A stretch of 24,834 nt of DNA from Lachnospiraceae bacterium UBA4364 (GCA_002393955.1 DGSK01000006.1:1-24834), one strand, 5' to 3'; shown: positions 14,892-24,425, numbered from the stretch's first letter. Notes: a model not told the origin generated them from the sequence alone. Made by a program: numbers and translations.

Positions 14892-17106
14892 AAACATAAA
14901 AAAATCCGCTGAAAAAAAAGAAGTTATAGACATGGACAAGAGTGCGGCTTCAATACTCGATGCGGCCAAGGACATGATATCAGTGCCGGCGTCTGCGTCC
15001 ATTTACGGACACGTGCATATGAGACCTTATGATAAGATCTCTGGTTTTGATGTAAGACCCGGATTCTATGAGATAAACGGGGCAACAGCTATTCCGGGCG
15101 GCGTCAATTTCACTATTTTTTCAAATCAGGCAACATACTGCGAACTGCTTTTGTACAAAAGGGAAGCAGACGAGCCGTATGCTGTCCTTCCGTTTCCGGA
15201 AAAGTACCGTATAGGCAATGTATGGTCAATGATAGTTTTTGACCTCGATATTGAAGAATTTGAGTATGCATACAGGTTTGACGGACCTTATGATCCGAAA
15301 AGGGGGCTGCTTTTTGATAAAAACAATGTAGTGCTTGATCCCTATGCCAGGGCTGTAACCGGGCAGAGCAAGTGGGGCACGCATAATGTTGGATTATATA
15401 AGGGACGCGTTGTCAGGAATGATTTTGACTGGGGCGTACAGGGCAACTCTGCCAATCAGATGGAAGACCTGATAATATATGAGATGCATGTAAGAGGCTT
15501 TACACAGGCAGGTTCATCAGGTGTGGAGCATCATGGAACATTTGAGGGCATAATTGAAAAACTTCCGTATCTTGAACGGCTTGGGGTTACGGCTCTTGAG
15601 CTTATGCCTGTATTTGAATTTGATGAAACGCTTCCCCACAGGGATTTTTACGGAAGGGAGCTGATAGATTACTGGGGATACAATACAGTATGTTTTTTTG
15701 CACCCAATACCAGTTATGCGGCGGAGACCGAATATAACAGGGAAGGAACCGAGCTTAAGAAACTCGTAAAGGTATGCCACGAGCATGGGATAGATGTGCT
15801 GTTAGATGTGGTATTTAACCATACTGCGGAGGGGGATGAGAGGGGACCTTCGTTTTGTTTTAAGGGCATAGACAATAATATCTATTATATGCTTACACCG
15901 GATGGAAAGTATTATAATTTCAGCGGATGCGGGAATACCCTTAACTGTAACCACCCGATCGTACAGCGTCTTATAATGGACTGCTTAAGATACTGGGTGA
16001 CTGTCTACCATGTGGACGGATTCAGGTTTGATCTTGCCACTATACTCGGTCGAAACGAGGATGGCTCTCCCATGAGCAAACCGCCTTTGCTGCAGGGGCT
16101 GGCTTTTGATCCTATTCTTGGCGGAGTAAAGCTGATAGCTGAAGCCTGGGATGCGGGTGGCCTGTATCAGGTGGGGTCCTTCCCTTCATGGAACAGATGG
16201 GTAGAATGGAATGGAAGATACCGCGATGACCTGAGATCATTCTTAAAGGGAGATAACGGTTACGCTGCTGCAGCGGCATGCAGGATAATGGGATCACCGG
16301 ATATGTATCTCCCCGAGAACAGGGGAGCAGCGGCGTCGGTAAATTTCCTGACCTGCCATGACGGATTTACGCTTCATGACCTGTATACCTATGACAGGAA
16401 ACATAATGAAGAGAATAACTGGGACAATACGGACGGAGCGGATGATAACCGCAGCTGGAACTGTGGCGTTGAGGGGGAGACCTCCGATCCTGAGATAAAT
16501 AAACTGCGCAGACGAATGGTTATGAATGCGGCAGCAGTGCTTTTGTGCAGCCGCGGAACTCCGATGTTCTATATGGGAGATGAGTTCGGAAATTCACAGG
16601 GGGGCAATAATAATGCCTATTGTCAGGACAATTTTATTTCCTGGCTTAATTGGGAAGATCTAAGCAGGAACAGTGAACTGTTTGATTTCTTCAAATATAT
16701 GATAAAGTTCCGTAAAGACCATGACTGTATCAAAAAGAAGTGTATACGGGGAGCCTTTGGATATCCGGAGATGTCCAATCATGGGACAAAGCCCTGGGAT
16801 AGCACATATGCCGCTGATTCACATTATATAGGAGTGATGTTTGCGGGAGAAAGTGAAAAGAAACAGGTACCACAGGCAGTATATCTTGCAATAAATTCAT
16901 ACTGGGAACCGCTTACTGTAAGACTGCCGGCGCTGCCTGCGGATTCCGGTTACAGCTGGAGAAGAGTGGTGGATACCTATGAACGCGATCCAATGGCGGG
17001 ATGGATGGATGACGAGATGCAGGAAATGGAAACCGGCAGGAGGCATTCAGATGAGTACCGGATCATGGAACGCAGTGTGATCATTTTTGAGGCGATAAAA
17101 AGATAA
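14872..17106 (+). CDS. glgX: Glycogen debranching enzyme, GlgX/isoamylase type
   Basis: 744 residues. It hydrolyses alpha-1,6 branches of glycogen after phosphorylase trimming. A CBM48-like domain (about 60-185) precedes a GH13 barrel: region I LLDVVFNHTAEG with Asp312 and His317, region II VDGFRFDLATIL with nucleophile Asp387, region III LIAEAWD with acid/base Glu424, and region IV FLTCHDGFT with Asp497. A C-terminal beta domain closes it. The first ~48 residues are extra relative to most homologs and begin Lys-rich (KKSKNIKKSAEKK). ATG 14872, with CGGGGG upstream, overlaps pseF by 20 bp; ATG 14932 is an alternative. Exact start uncertain, product clear. Confidence 0.92.
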   Translation: MAQKKSKNIKKSAEKKEVIDMDKSAASILDAAKDMISVPASASIYGHVHMRPYDKISGFDVRPGFYEINGATAIPGGVNFTIFSNQATYCELLLYKREADEPYAVLPFPEKYRIGNVWSMIVFDLDIEEFEYAYRFDGPYDPKRGLLFDKNNVVLDPYARAVTGQSKWGTHNVGLYKGRVVRNDFDWGVQGNSANQMEDLIIYEMHVRGFTQAGSSGVEHHGTFEGIIEKLPYLERLGVTALELMPVFEFDETLPHRDFYGRELIDYWGYNTVCFFAPNTSYAAETEYNREGTELKKLVKVCHEHGIDVLLDVVFNHTAEGDERGPSFCFKGIDNNIYYMLTPDGKYYNFSGCGNTLNCNHPIVQRLIMDCLRYWVTVYHVDGFRFDLATILGRNEDGSPMSKPPLLQGLAFDPILGGVKLIAEAWDAGGLYQVGSFPSWNRWVEWNGRYRDDLRSFLKGDNGYAAAAACRIMGSPDMYLPENRGAAASVNFLTCHDGFTLHDLYTYDRKHNEENNWDNTDGADDNRSWNCGVEGETSDPEINKLRRRMVMNAAAVLLCSRGTPMFYMGDEFGNSQGGNNNAYCQDNFISWLNWEDLSRNSELFDFFKYMIKFRKDHDCIKKKCIRGAFGYPEMSNHGTKPWDSTYAADSHYIGVMFAGESEKKQVPQAVYLAINSYWEPLTVRLPALPADSGYSWRRVVDTYERDPMAGWMDDEMQEMETGRRHSDEYRIMERSVIIFEAIKR

Positions 17107-17118
17107 AGGAGCTGAAAT

Positions 17119-18108
17119 ATGAAATGGCTTAAATTCAGGATAGAGACAACGGAGGAAGCAGAGGATATTCTTATATCCGACCTGTATGACTGCGGGCTGG
17201 AGGGTGCACAGATAGAGGATAAGCAGCCGCTTAGTGCTCTTGATAAGGAGAGGATGTTCGTGGATATCCTGCCGGATGTGCTGCCTGATGACGGAAAGGC
17301 TTATTTAAGTTTTTTTGTTGAGGCACCGGCTGATGATGGAGAGAAAAAAAAGCTTACAGAAGAGACTCTTGCAAAGATAAAAGAAGTACTTGATGATAAT
17401 TCTTCTTTCTTTGATATAGGATCGGGAAATGTGGAAGTCTCGGAAACGGAAGATATAGACTGGATCAATAACTGGAAGCAGTATTTCCACCAGTTCTATG
17501 TGGATGACATTCTGGTGATACCGTCCTGGGAAACTGCGGCGGAGGAAGATAAAGACAGGATGACGCTTCATATAGATCCGGGGACGGCATTCGGAACCGG
17601 CATGCACGAGACTACCCAGCTCTGTATCAGGCAGTTAAGGAAATATGTAAGCAGCAGCACGACGCTGTTGGATGTGGGAACCGGGAGTGGTATCCTAGGG
17701 ATCCTTTCACTGATGTTCGGCGCCAAAAGGGTAACCGGGACCGACCTGGACGAATGCGCGATAGCTGCAGTGGCAGATAACCTGGAGCAGAACCATGTAG
17801 ACAAGAACGATTTTGACCTCATTATAGGAAATGTTATCGGAGATGAGGAAGTATGTGACAGAGTGCTGGAAAGCAATGCCGGAGACCGTTTTGACATAGT
17901 AAGCGCAAATATCCTGGCTGATGTACTGGTGCCGCTTACTCCTGTTGCAGCAAGGTTCATAAAAAAGAACGGTATATTTATCACCTCCGGCATTATTGAG
18001 GGAAAAGAAAAACTGGTGGCAGATACCATGGAGGCTAACGGTTTTGAAGTGGTGGATATTTCCGGGCAGGGAGAATGGCGCAGTGTGACAGGAGTATACA
18101 AGGGATAA
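17119..18108 (+). CDS. prmA: Ribosomal protein L11 methyltransferase
   Basis: 329 residues. It trimethylates ribosomal protein L11 using S-adenosylmethionine. The N-terminal L11-recognition domain (about 1-100) leads to WINNWKQYFHQF (115-126), DPGTAFGTGMHETTQLC (153-169), the SAM-binding LLDVGTGSGILG (183-194), the acidic TDLDE motif and SANILADVLVPL, all typical of PrmA. AAAGGAG precedes ATG 17119. It is 12 bp after glgX and 2 bp before rsmE, an order common in Firmicutes. Confidence 0.95.
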   Translation: MKWLKFRIETTEEAEDILISDLYDCGLEGAQIEDKQPLSALDKERMFVDILPDVLPDDGKAYLSFFVEAPADDGEKKKLTEETLAKIKEVLDDNSSFFDIGSGNVEVSETEDIDWINNWKQYFHQFYVDDILVIPSWETAAEEDKDRMTLHIDPGTAFGTGMHETTQLCIRQLRKYVSSSTTLLDVGTGSGILGILSLMFGAKRVTGTDLDECAIAAVADNLEQNHVDKNDFDLIIGNVIGDEEVCDRVLESNAGDRFDIVSANILADVLVPLTPVAARFIKKNGIFITSGIIEGKEKLVADTMEANGFEVVDISGQGEWRSVTGVYKG

Positions 18109-18110
18109 CA

Positions 18111-18872
18111 ATGCAGCATTTTTTTACGGCACCGGAAAATATAAACGGCCATGATATCGTGATCCGGGGTGAAGATGTTAATCATATAAAGAACGTGCTG
18201 CGCATGAAGGCCGGGGAAGAGATAAGCGTAAGTAACGGCGTTGATGATAATGAGTACAGGGCGGAAATAGTCAGTATTCTGGAAGATGAAGTTATCTGCA
18301 GGCTTATGTTCATAAAGGAAGCAGGTGTGGAGCTGCCGGCGGAAATCGTCCTGTTTCAGGGACTGCCAAAGTCCGATAAGATGGATTTGATAGTTCAGAA
18401 GGCAGTTGAGCTTGGAGCTTCCGGGATCGTTCCTGTTGCAACGTCGCGTTGTGTTGTGAAGCTGGATGATAAGAAGGCTGCACAAAAGCGTGAACGCTGG
18501 CAGAAGATAGCTGCTTCTGCGGCGGAACAGAGTAAGCGCAGCGTGATTCCCGAAGTTTCTTTGCCGGTATCATTTGCGGAGGCAGTGGCAGGGGCAGAAG
18601 AAATGTCTGTTGCAGCCATACCCTATGAGCTGGCCGAAGGAATGGCGGCAACAGGGGATTTTATAAAAAGCCTGAAGAAACTGACTGCCGATGGGCACAG
18701 ACCGGTGGCAGGCATATTTATTGGACCGGAGGGGGGCTTTACAGAGGAAGAAATAAAGCTTGCCGAAGAAAAGGGGATCAAGCCTATATCTCTGGGACGC
18801 AGGATCCTGAGGACAGAGACCGCCGGGCTTACTATCCTTTCGATCCTTATGTATGAGCTTGAAAATATATGA
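18111..18872 (+). CDS. rsmE: 16S rRNA (uracil1498-N3)-methyltransferase
   Basis: 253 residues of the SPOUT (trefoil-knot) class, methylating U1498 of 16S rRNA. MQHFFTAPENINGHDIVIRG is a typical PUA-like start with DVNHIKNVLRMKAGEEI; LFQGLPKSDKMDLIVQKAVELG (81-102), IGPEGGFTEEEI (204-215) and LGRRILRTETAGL (228-240) are the knot motifs. The ATG at 18111 is chosen over an upstream in-frame ATG at 18075 because it has AAGGGA before it and a family N-terminus; the gap to prmA is then 2 bp. Confidence 0.95.
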   Translation: MQHFFTAPENINGHDIVIRGEDVNHIKNVLRMKAGEEISVSNGVDDNEYRAEIVSILEDEVICRLMFIKEAGVELPAEIVLFQGLPKSDKMDLIVQKAVELGASGIVPVATSRCVVKLDDKKAAQKRERWQKIAASAAEQSKRSVIPEVSLPVSFAEAVAGAEEMSVAAIPYELAEGMAATGDFIKSLKKLTADGHRPVAGIFIGPEGGFTEEEIKLAEEKGIKPISLGRRILRTETAGLTILSILMYELENI

Positions 18873-18902
18873 GACTTGCTAATGCGATGAAAAGAGGCAA
18901 AA

Positions 18903-20060
18903 ATGGAAATCTATCTTGATAATTCCGCCACTACAAGGGTGTTACCCGAAGTGGCAGAGCTTATGAATAAAATATATACCGAAGACTACGGCAATCCCTC
19001 AAGCGCCCACAGGAAAGGCGTTGAAGCTGAGGAATATTTAAGAAAAGCGGGAAAGACGCTTTCTAAGATACTCAGATGCAAACCGCAGGAAATAGTGTAT
19101 ACATCCGGCGGTACGGAAAGCGACAATCTGGCTCTTATCGGAACCGTACATGCTAAAAGACGTCAGGGCAGCCATCTGATAACCACTCAGATAGAGCATC
19201 CGGCTGTTCTCAGGACTATGGAATATCTGGAAAGGGAAGAAGGATGCAGTGTGACCTATTTGCCGGTGGATGCAGAAGGCCGTGTATCGGTGGAAACAGT
19301 CGAGAAGGCGGTAAATGACAAGACCGTGCTTGTATCCGTCATGCATACAAACAATGAGATAGGAGCAGTGCAGCCGGTGGAAGCCATTGGAGCGATGCTC
19401 AAGAAAAAGTATCCCGGAGTGACATTCCATGTGGATGCAGTTCAGGGCTTTGGAAAGCTGCCCATATACCCTCATAGTGCGGGAATAGATCTTATGAGCG
19501 TGAGCAGTCACAAGATACATGGCCCGAAGGGCGTGGGATTTTTATTTGCAGATGAAAAAGTAAAACTTGCGCCGGTCATATTCGGCGGAGGGCAGCAGGC
19601 AGGAATGAGGTCCGGAACGGAGAATGTTCCGGGAATAGCCGGTATGGCACTGGCAGCGGAAAAGCTTTGCGGGGAAATGGAAAAAGATGAGGCAGCCTTA
19701 CGTTCCCTGAAAAAGTATTTTGGAGACAGGCTGTCTGAACTTGAAGACATACAGTTGAACGGCCCTAAGGCTGAGGGCAGTGCACCGCATATCTTAAGCG
19801 TTTCATTTAAGGGTGTCAGATCAGAAGTCCTGCTGCATGCACTTGAGGAGAAGGGGATTTATGTCTCTGCAGGAAGTGCCTGTGCTACTCATAAGGCCAC
19901 CGTTTCGGATACCCTGCAGGCAATAGGTCTGGAAAAATCCCTGATGGATTCCACCTTAAGATTTTCATTTTCTGTTTTTACAACGAAAGAAGAGATAGAC
20001 TATACGCTTGATGTGATCTCCAAAGAATTACCGGAACTCAGAAAATATACAAGGTACTGA
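18903..20060 (+). CDS. Cysteine desulfurase, NifS/IscS family
   Basis: 385 residues. It takes sulfur from cysteine as a persulfide and passes it to acceptors. Fold-type I PLP enzyme: YLDNSATT (4-11), TSGGTESDN (67-75), the His99-containing QIEHP, HVDAVQ with Asp178, Lys204 in SSHKIHGPKG, and the active Cys327 in SAGSACATH. The gene lies upstream of thiI in the same direction; in Bacillus a NifS paralogue (NifZ) feeds ThiI for 4-thiouridine, so tRNA thiolation is the likely job, although iron-sulfur cluster work is possible. Two signalling genes separate it from thiI. AGAGG precedes ATG 18903. Confidence 0.92.
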   Translation: MEIYLDNSATTRVLPEVAELMNKIYTEDYGNPSSAHRKGVEAEEYLRKAGKTLSKILRCKPQEIVYTSGGTESDNLALIGTVHAKRRQGSHLITTQIEHPAVLRTMEYLEREEGCSVTYLPVDAEGRVSVETVEKAVNDKTVLVSVMHTNNEIGAVQPVEAIGAMLKKKYPGVTFHVDAVQGFGKLPIYPHSAGIDLMSVSSHKIHGPKGVGFLFADEKVKLAPVIFGGGQQAGMRSGTENVPGIAGMALAAEKLCGEMEKDEAALRSLKKYFGDRLSELEDIQLNGPKAEGSAPHILSVSFKGVRSEVLLHALEEKGIYVSAGSACATHKATVSDTLQAIGLEKSLMDSTLRFSFSVFTTKEEIDYTLDVISKELPELRKYTRY

Positions 20061-20064
20061 TAAT

Positions 20065-22356
20065 ATGCTTCCTTTCAGGACAAATGTCACAATATTTATA
20101 GTTGAATTCCTTTGTGCGGTACTTCTGCATGCTTTTTATGTGTATTCAAATATGGGACCTGAAAATGCATTTTATGTAGCACTGGGTCTTGTGCCGGTGC
20201 TTTTAGTGTTCCTTATTTCACTTCGTCTTACCAGGGAAAAGCTGGTCATAAGATGTCTTATGTACACGGGGGTAGCATCGTTTTACTATATCTGTACAGC
20301 TGCACATACAGAAGCGATGTTAGTATTTATGCTTTTAGTTATGGGCATAGATATTGCTCTTTTCCTTGATCAGCCAATCATAATAGAATATTTTGGCGGT
20401 TCTACTGTGCTGATGGTGATACTTGGGATATTCCGGTCAGAGGCGATAACAGAGTTTTTTCCTATGACTCAGTATGTTGCTTATTTAACCATGTATGCCT
20501 TTTCCGGTGTGGCTATGGTGTTCATTACATACAGTATCAACCGGTATAAGGTTCAGATGGAAGAAAAAAATGAGATCGCAAGAGAGGCTCTGGAAGCAAA
20601 GTCAAATTTCCTTGCAAATATGAGCCATGAGATCCGTACCCCGATGAATGCCATATACGGTATCGCCGAGATCATGGAGGGAACGGTCAGGGATAAGGAT
20701 CAGCAGGAATACATAATGATGATAAAAAGGTCATCTGAGAATCTGCTGTACATTATCAATGAGATACTGGATTTTTCAAAGGTAGATGCCGGTAAGCTGG
20801 AGATAGTGGATGAACCATATAATTTCAGTGAGATGCTGCAGGATGTGGTTACAATGATGGAGCTTCGGGCCAGGGAGAAAAATCTGCAGCTTCGTCTGGA
20901 TATGCCGCGGAATATACCGAAACTTCTGGGAGGCGACGAAAAGCGCGTAAGGCAGATCCTCATAAATATAATGAATAATGCCATCAAGTTTACAAACAGA
21001 GGTTCAGTGACTCTTAAGGTGACCTGGGAAGAAGCTGTAGGCTTTCCCATACCGCAGGGGACTCTTACCATGAAGGTTATTGATACCGGTATAGGTATCG
21101 CAAAAGAAAATATGAGTATGCTCTTTACCGCTTTCGGACAGGTTAATACCAAAAAGAACCGGAATGTGGAAGGTACAGGACTGGGTCTTGCTATCTGTAA
21201 AAATCTTACTGACGAAATGGGAGGCGTGATAAGTGTTGAATCGGAACTTAATAAAGGCTCTGTATTCACGGTGGCCATCCCACAGAAGATAATTGATGAA
21301 GCACCTGATGATTATGAGATAAAACGTCTGGACAACATAATACCCGGAGGTGGATATTCAGCGGACTTTGTGGCACCTAAGGCAAGGGTGCTTGTGGTCG
21401 ATGACAATAAGGTAAATCTTCAGGTGGCCCATGAACTTTTGAAACTTTTTGGAATAGAAGCAAAACTGGCCTGCAGCGGTCAGGAGGCTATAGATCTGGT
21501 ATCCAGGCATCTGATAAGCTACGATATCATATTCATGGATCATATGATGCCTTATATTGACGGTGCGGAGGCTACCCAGAGGATCCGTTCCATGGATAGC
21601 GAATATGCCAGAAAAGTACCGATAATCGCACTGACGGCAAATGCCATAAAGGGCGTGGATAAACAGCTTATCGCAGCCGGAATGAACGATTATATATCAA
21701 AACCCATAAAGGTAGCACAGCTGGGAGATGTACTGAAAAAATGGCTGCCCTCAGGCAGGGTATTCCCTGCCGGAACAAGTATGGAAGATATCGAGCGTGC
21801 GGAAAAAAATAAGCCCTGGGATGAGCTTCCCATGGAGGAACTGCTGGAACGTTTCGAGGGAATCGATACGGATACGGGTATCCGGAACTGTGCAGGTAAT
21901 GTTAAAGGATATATAGAGCTGCTGAAAACATATGCTGTATCTAATCTTGGAAATCTTTTGGATGAGTATTTTGAAAGTGAGGATATGGAGAATTATGCCG
22001 TTACCGCACATTCGATAAAAGGAGCAAGCCAGTCGGTCGGTGCTCTTGATGTGGCTGATATGGCTTATTCGCTGGAAAGAGCTGCGAAGCGCGGCGATAT
22101 CACTTACATATGGGATCAGCATGAAGAACTTATAGACCACTATACAGAAATACTGCTTATGTTAAGACAGATTTTCTACCCGGAGCACAGTCAGAATGAA
22201 GAGAGAGCTGTTGCCGAAAACAATGCCAGGGCGGAAATGCAGAATACACAGCCTATACCGAAACCTGTATATCAGCGCACGGCTCCCGGACCTATATATA
22301 CGCCGTATCTTATGGGAAAGGGGACCGCAAATGAGAATATGGATGAAAACAGCTGA
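20065..22356 (+). CDS. Membrane hybrid histidine kinase with REC and Hpt domains
   Basis: 763 residues. Six transmembrane helices (about 8-28, 34-54, 60-80, 84-101, 104-122, 135-156) with very short loops form the sensor, with no extracellular ligand domain. HisKA follows with His188 in NFLANMSHEIRTPMN, then HATPase with N-box INIMNNAIKFT (300-310), DTGIGIA, EGTGLGLAICKN. A REC domain (about 440-560) has Asp446-447, phosphoacceptor Asp492 (FMDHMMP), Thr524 and Lys546. An Hpt domain carries His649 (TAHSIKGASQSVG). The last ~55 residues form a Pro/Tyr-rich, probably disordered tail. ATG 20065 lies 4 bp after the desulfurase stop with only AAGG upstream. The signal and the receiving regulator are unknown. 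Confidence 0.93.
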   Translation: MLPFRTNVTIFIVEFLCAVLLHAFYVYSNMGPENAFYVALGLVPVLLVFLISLRLTREKLVIRCLMYTGVASFYYICTAAHTEAMLVFMLLVMGIDIALFLDQPIIIEYFGGSTVLMVILGIFRSEAITEFFPMTQYVAYLTMYAFSGVAMVFITYSINRYKVQMEEKNEIAREALEAKSNFLANMSHEIRTPMNAIYGIAEIMEGTVRDKDQQEYIMMIKRSSENLLYIINEILDFSKVDAGKLEIVDEPYNFSEMLQDVVTMMELRAREKNLQLRLDMPRNIPKLLGGDEKRVRQILINIMNNAIKFTNRGSVTLKVTWEEAVGFPIPQGTLTMKVIDTGIGIAKENMSMLFTAFGQVNTKKNRNVEGTGLGLAICKNLTDEMGGVISVESELNKGSVFTVAIPQKIIDEAPDDYEIKRLDNIIPGGGYSADFVAPKARVLVVDDNKVNLQVAHELLKLFGIEAKLACSGQEAIDLVSRHLISYDIIFMDHMMPYIDGAEATQRIRSMDSEYARKVPIIALTANAIKGVDKQLIAAGMNDYISKPIKVAQLGDVLKKWLPSGRVFPAGTSMEDIERAEKNKPWDELPMEELLERFEGIDTDTGIRNCAGNVKGYIELLKTYAVSNLGNLLDEYFESEDMENYAVTAHSIKGASQSVGALDVADMAYSLERAAKRGDITYIWDQHEELIDHYTEILLMLRQIFYPEHSQNEERAVAENNARAEMQNTQPIPKPVYQRTAPGPIYTPYLMGKGTANENMDENS

Positions 22357-22385
22357 TTGAGACTTAATTACAGTTGTGATATAAT
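22357..22385 (+). promoter_or_regulatory. Near-consensus sigA promoter for the LytTR regulator and thiI
   Basis: TTGAGA (22357-22362), a 17-bp spacer and a perfect TATAAT (22380-22385). It starts directly after the kinase stop codon and predicts transcription from about 22392, a 44-nt leader. Confidence 0.75.
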
Positions 22386-22420
22386 GCTAAAGATTATGGG
22401 GAAATCCTATTAAATTGATT

Positions 22421-22426
22421 GAGGGG
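22421..22426 (+). promoter_or_regulatory. Ribosome binding site that fixes the LytTR regulator start
   Basis: GAGGGG lies 9 bases before ATG 22436. The longer reading from TTG 22415 contains this site in its coding sequence and is not supported. Confidence 0.7.
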
Positions 22427-22435
22427 TGTTATTTT

Positions 22436-23131
22436 ATGTTCAGGATTGCAATTTGTGATGATGAGGCGACTTCACTACAGCTGAATAAGATGCTGACGGA
22501 GCAGATACTCGATGAAGAGGGCATATCGTATGAGATCAGGACCTTTGACGATATCGAGCATATGGCTCAGACACTGAGCAAGCCGGGAGAGCAGTTTGAC
22601 TGTCTGCTTTCGGATATACTTGCTACCGGAATGAACGGCATAGAGGCAGCAGAGAGATTAAGGAGTTTCGGGGAGAAGCTTGATATAATCTTTATTTCGA
22701 TGACAGCCGAATATGCAATGGACGGGTACAGGGTGAGAGCTCTGAGGTATTTAAAGAAACCCGTTGAGAAGGAACAGCTGAAGGAAGCACTGTTACTGTC
22801 ATACAGGAGCCATGCACAGAAGGATGGCATAGCGATAAATTGCGAGGGCAAGTATTATAATGTGGACTATAAGGAGATAGTATACTGCGAATCCCAGGCA
22901 AGGGAGGTGGAGTTTAATCTCCTAGATAAGAAGCTGGTGACACATATGAAGATCTCGGATCTGGAAAAGATTCTTCCGGATGATAAGTTCTTCCGATGCC
23001 ACCGCTCATATATAGTGAATCTGGATCAGGTATTGAATATCGAAAGATATCAGGCTACAATGCGAAACGGTGATCTGCTGCCTATCAGCCAGCAGCAGTA
23101 TACTGAGTTGAAGAACCGGCTGAGTCAGTGA
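22436..23131 (+). CDS. LytTR-family response regulator
   Basis: 231 residues. A receiver domain (about 1-120) has Asp8-Asp9 (CDDE), phosphoacceptor Asp60 in LLSDILATGMNGIE and Lys108-type KKPVEKEQL. A LytTR DNA-binding domain (about 135-229) shows the hallmark FFRCHRSYIVNLDQVLNIERY. Such regulators bind paired direct repeats and often control surface, peptide-signal or virulence genes. The normal partner is an AgrC/LytS kinase, but the neighbour here is a hybrid HisKA kinase. The DILATGMNG loop lacks the usual proline after the acceptor. thiI follows 7 bp downstream, probably in the same transcript. Confidence 0.93.
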   Translation: MFRIAICDDEATSLQLNKMLTEQILDEEGISYEIRTFDDIEHMAQTLSKPGEQFDCLLSDILATGMNGIEAAERLRSFGEKLDIIFISMTAEYAMDGYRVRALRYLKKPVEKEQLKEALLLSYRSHAQKDGIAINCEGKYYNVDYKEIVYCESQAREVEFNLLDKKLVTHMKISDLEKILPDDKFFRCHRSYIVNLDQVLNIERYQATMRNGDLLPISQQQYTELKNRLSQ

Positions 23132-23138
23132 GGAAAGG

Positions 23139-24350
23139 ATGTTTCAGGCTTTTTTAATCAAATACGCAGAGATAGCGATAAAGGGAAAGAACCGTAGTAT
23201 CTTTGAGGATGCCCTGTTAAAGCAGATAAGGCGGGCACTGAAGGATATAGACGGTTCCTTTAATGTGTTCAAGACGAGAGGACGTGTGCACGTGGAGGCA
23301 GACGGACCTTTTGATTATGATGGTGCACTTGAGAAGTTGCAGAAGGTCTTTGGAATAACCGCCATCTGCCCTGTAAAGGTACTTGAGGATGAAGGCTTTG
23401 AGAAGCTTACGGAAGAGATCATAAGCTATGTGGATGAGGTATATGACGATAAGGACTTCAGCTTCAAGATGCACGCCAGGAGAGCCAGGAAGGATTATCC
23501 GATAGAGTCCATGGAGATGAATGCCAGAATAGGTGAAAAGCTCCTTGAAGAGTTCCCGACACTTTCTGTGGATGTCCATGATCCTGATGTGATGATAAAT
23601 GTGGAGATCCGTGAAAAGATCTTTATCTATTCGATTGTTTATCCCGGCGCAGGCGGTATGCCTGTAGGTACCGGCGGAAAAGCCATGGTACTTTTGTCGG
23701 GAGGAATAGACTCACCTGTTGCTGCACATATGATCGCAAAGAGGGGTGTGGTGCTGAATGCAGTATATTTCCACGCACCGCCATATACCAGTGACAGGGC
23801 GAGGCAGAAGGTGGTTGACCTGGCTTCAATAGTTTCGGGATATGCCGGAATCATATGGCTGCATGTGGTTAATTTTACGGAAATCCAGAAATATATATAC
23901 GAAAAATGCCCCCATGAGGAGCTGACCATAATCATGCGCCGTTATATGATGAGGATAGCTGAGCAGATAGCTGAGAAAAACGACTGCCAGGCGCTGGTAA
24001 CAGGAGAGTCCATCGGACAGGTGGCATCCCAGACCATTTCCTCACTGACTGTTACTAACGAAGTATGCACGATGCCGGTATTCAGGCCGCTTATTGGCTT
24101 TGATAAACAGGAGATAGTGGAGAGGGCTGAAAAAATTGGAACATTTGAGACATCCATCCTTCCTTATGAGGACTGCTGTACCATATGGGTGGCAAAGCAC
24201 CCCGTGACGCATCCTGATGCAAAACGTATCCGCAGGCATGAACTGTTCCTGAATGATGAGATAGACAGGATGGTGGCTGATGCGGTTGAGGGCCGCACGA
24301 TAATGAAGGTGGACGGGGATGAAGTAAAGACCGTCGGCGTGGAGATTTGA
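23139..24350 (+). CDS. thiI: tRNA 4-thiouridine synthetase (short form, no rhodanese domain)
   Basis: 403 residues. It adenylates U8 of tRNA and inserts sulfur; in some bacteria it also serves thiamine thiazole synthesis. An N-terminal ferredoxin-like and THUMP region (about 1-170), with FLIKYAEIAIKGKNR at 5-19, precedes a PP-loop ATPase domain with LLSGGIDSPVAAHMIAKRG (185-203). TGESIGQVASQT (288-299) and YEDCCTIWVAKHP with Cys346-347 match the family. The rhodanese domain of the E. coli enzyme is absent, as in Bacillus, so sulfur must come straight from a dedicated cysteine desulfurase, plausibly the one at 18903. GAGGAAAGG precedes ATG 23139. Confidence 0.95.
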   Translation: MFQAFLIKYAEIAIKGKNRSIFEDALLKQIRRALKDIDGSFNVFKTRGRVHVEADGPFDYDGALEKLQKVFGITAICPVKVLEDEGFEKLTEEIISYVDEVYDDKDFSFKMHARRARKDYPIESMEMNARIGEKLLEEFPTLSVDVHDPDVMINVEIREKIFIYSIVYPGAGGMPVGTGGKAMVLLSGGIDSPVAAHMIAKRGVVLNAVYFHAPPYTSDRARQKVVDLASIVSGYAGIIWLHVVNFTEIQKYIYEKCPHEELTIIMRRYMMRIAEQIAEKNDCQALVTGESIGQVASQTISSLTVTNEVCTMPVFRPLIGFDKQEIVERAEKIGTFETSILPYEDCCTIWVAKHPVTHPDAKRIRRHELFLNDEIDRMVADAVEGRTIMKVDGDEVKTVGVEI

Positions 24351-24393
24351 TCAAATTGCCGTAAGTAAAGAGTTTTATGAAGTGTATATAATA

Positions 24394-24425
24394 AAAAATG
24401 CAGGGCTTTCATGCTCTGCATTTTT
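24394..24425. terminator. Bidirectional rho-independent terminator
   Basis: AAAAATGCAGGGC pairs with GCTCTGCATTTTT over 13 positions (one G-T pair) around the loop TTTCAT. A-run on the left and T-run on the right let it stop thiI transcripts on + and the HPr-like transcript on -. Confidence 0.85.

Noticed and set aside
14106..15002. Antisense frame of 298 codons opposite pseF
   Set aside because: Overlaps a well-identified gene, and begins within glgX with no start signals.
17568..18485. Antisense frame of 305 codons across prmA and rsmE
   Set aside because: Covers two well-matched genes and its translation is low quality.
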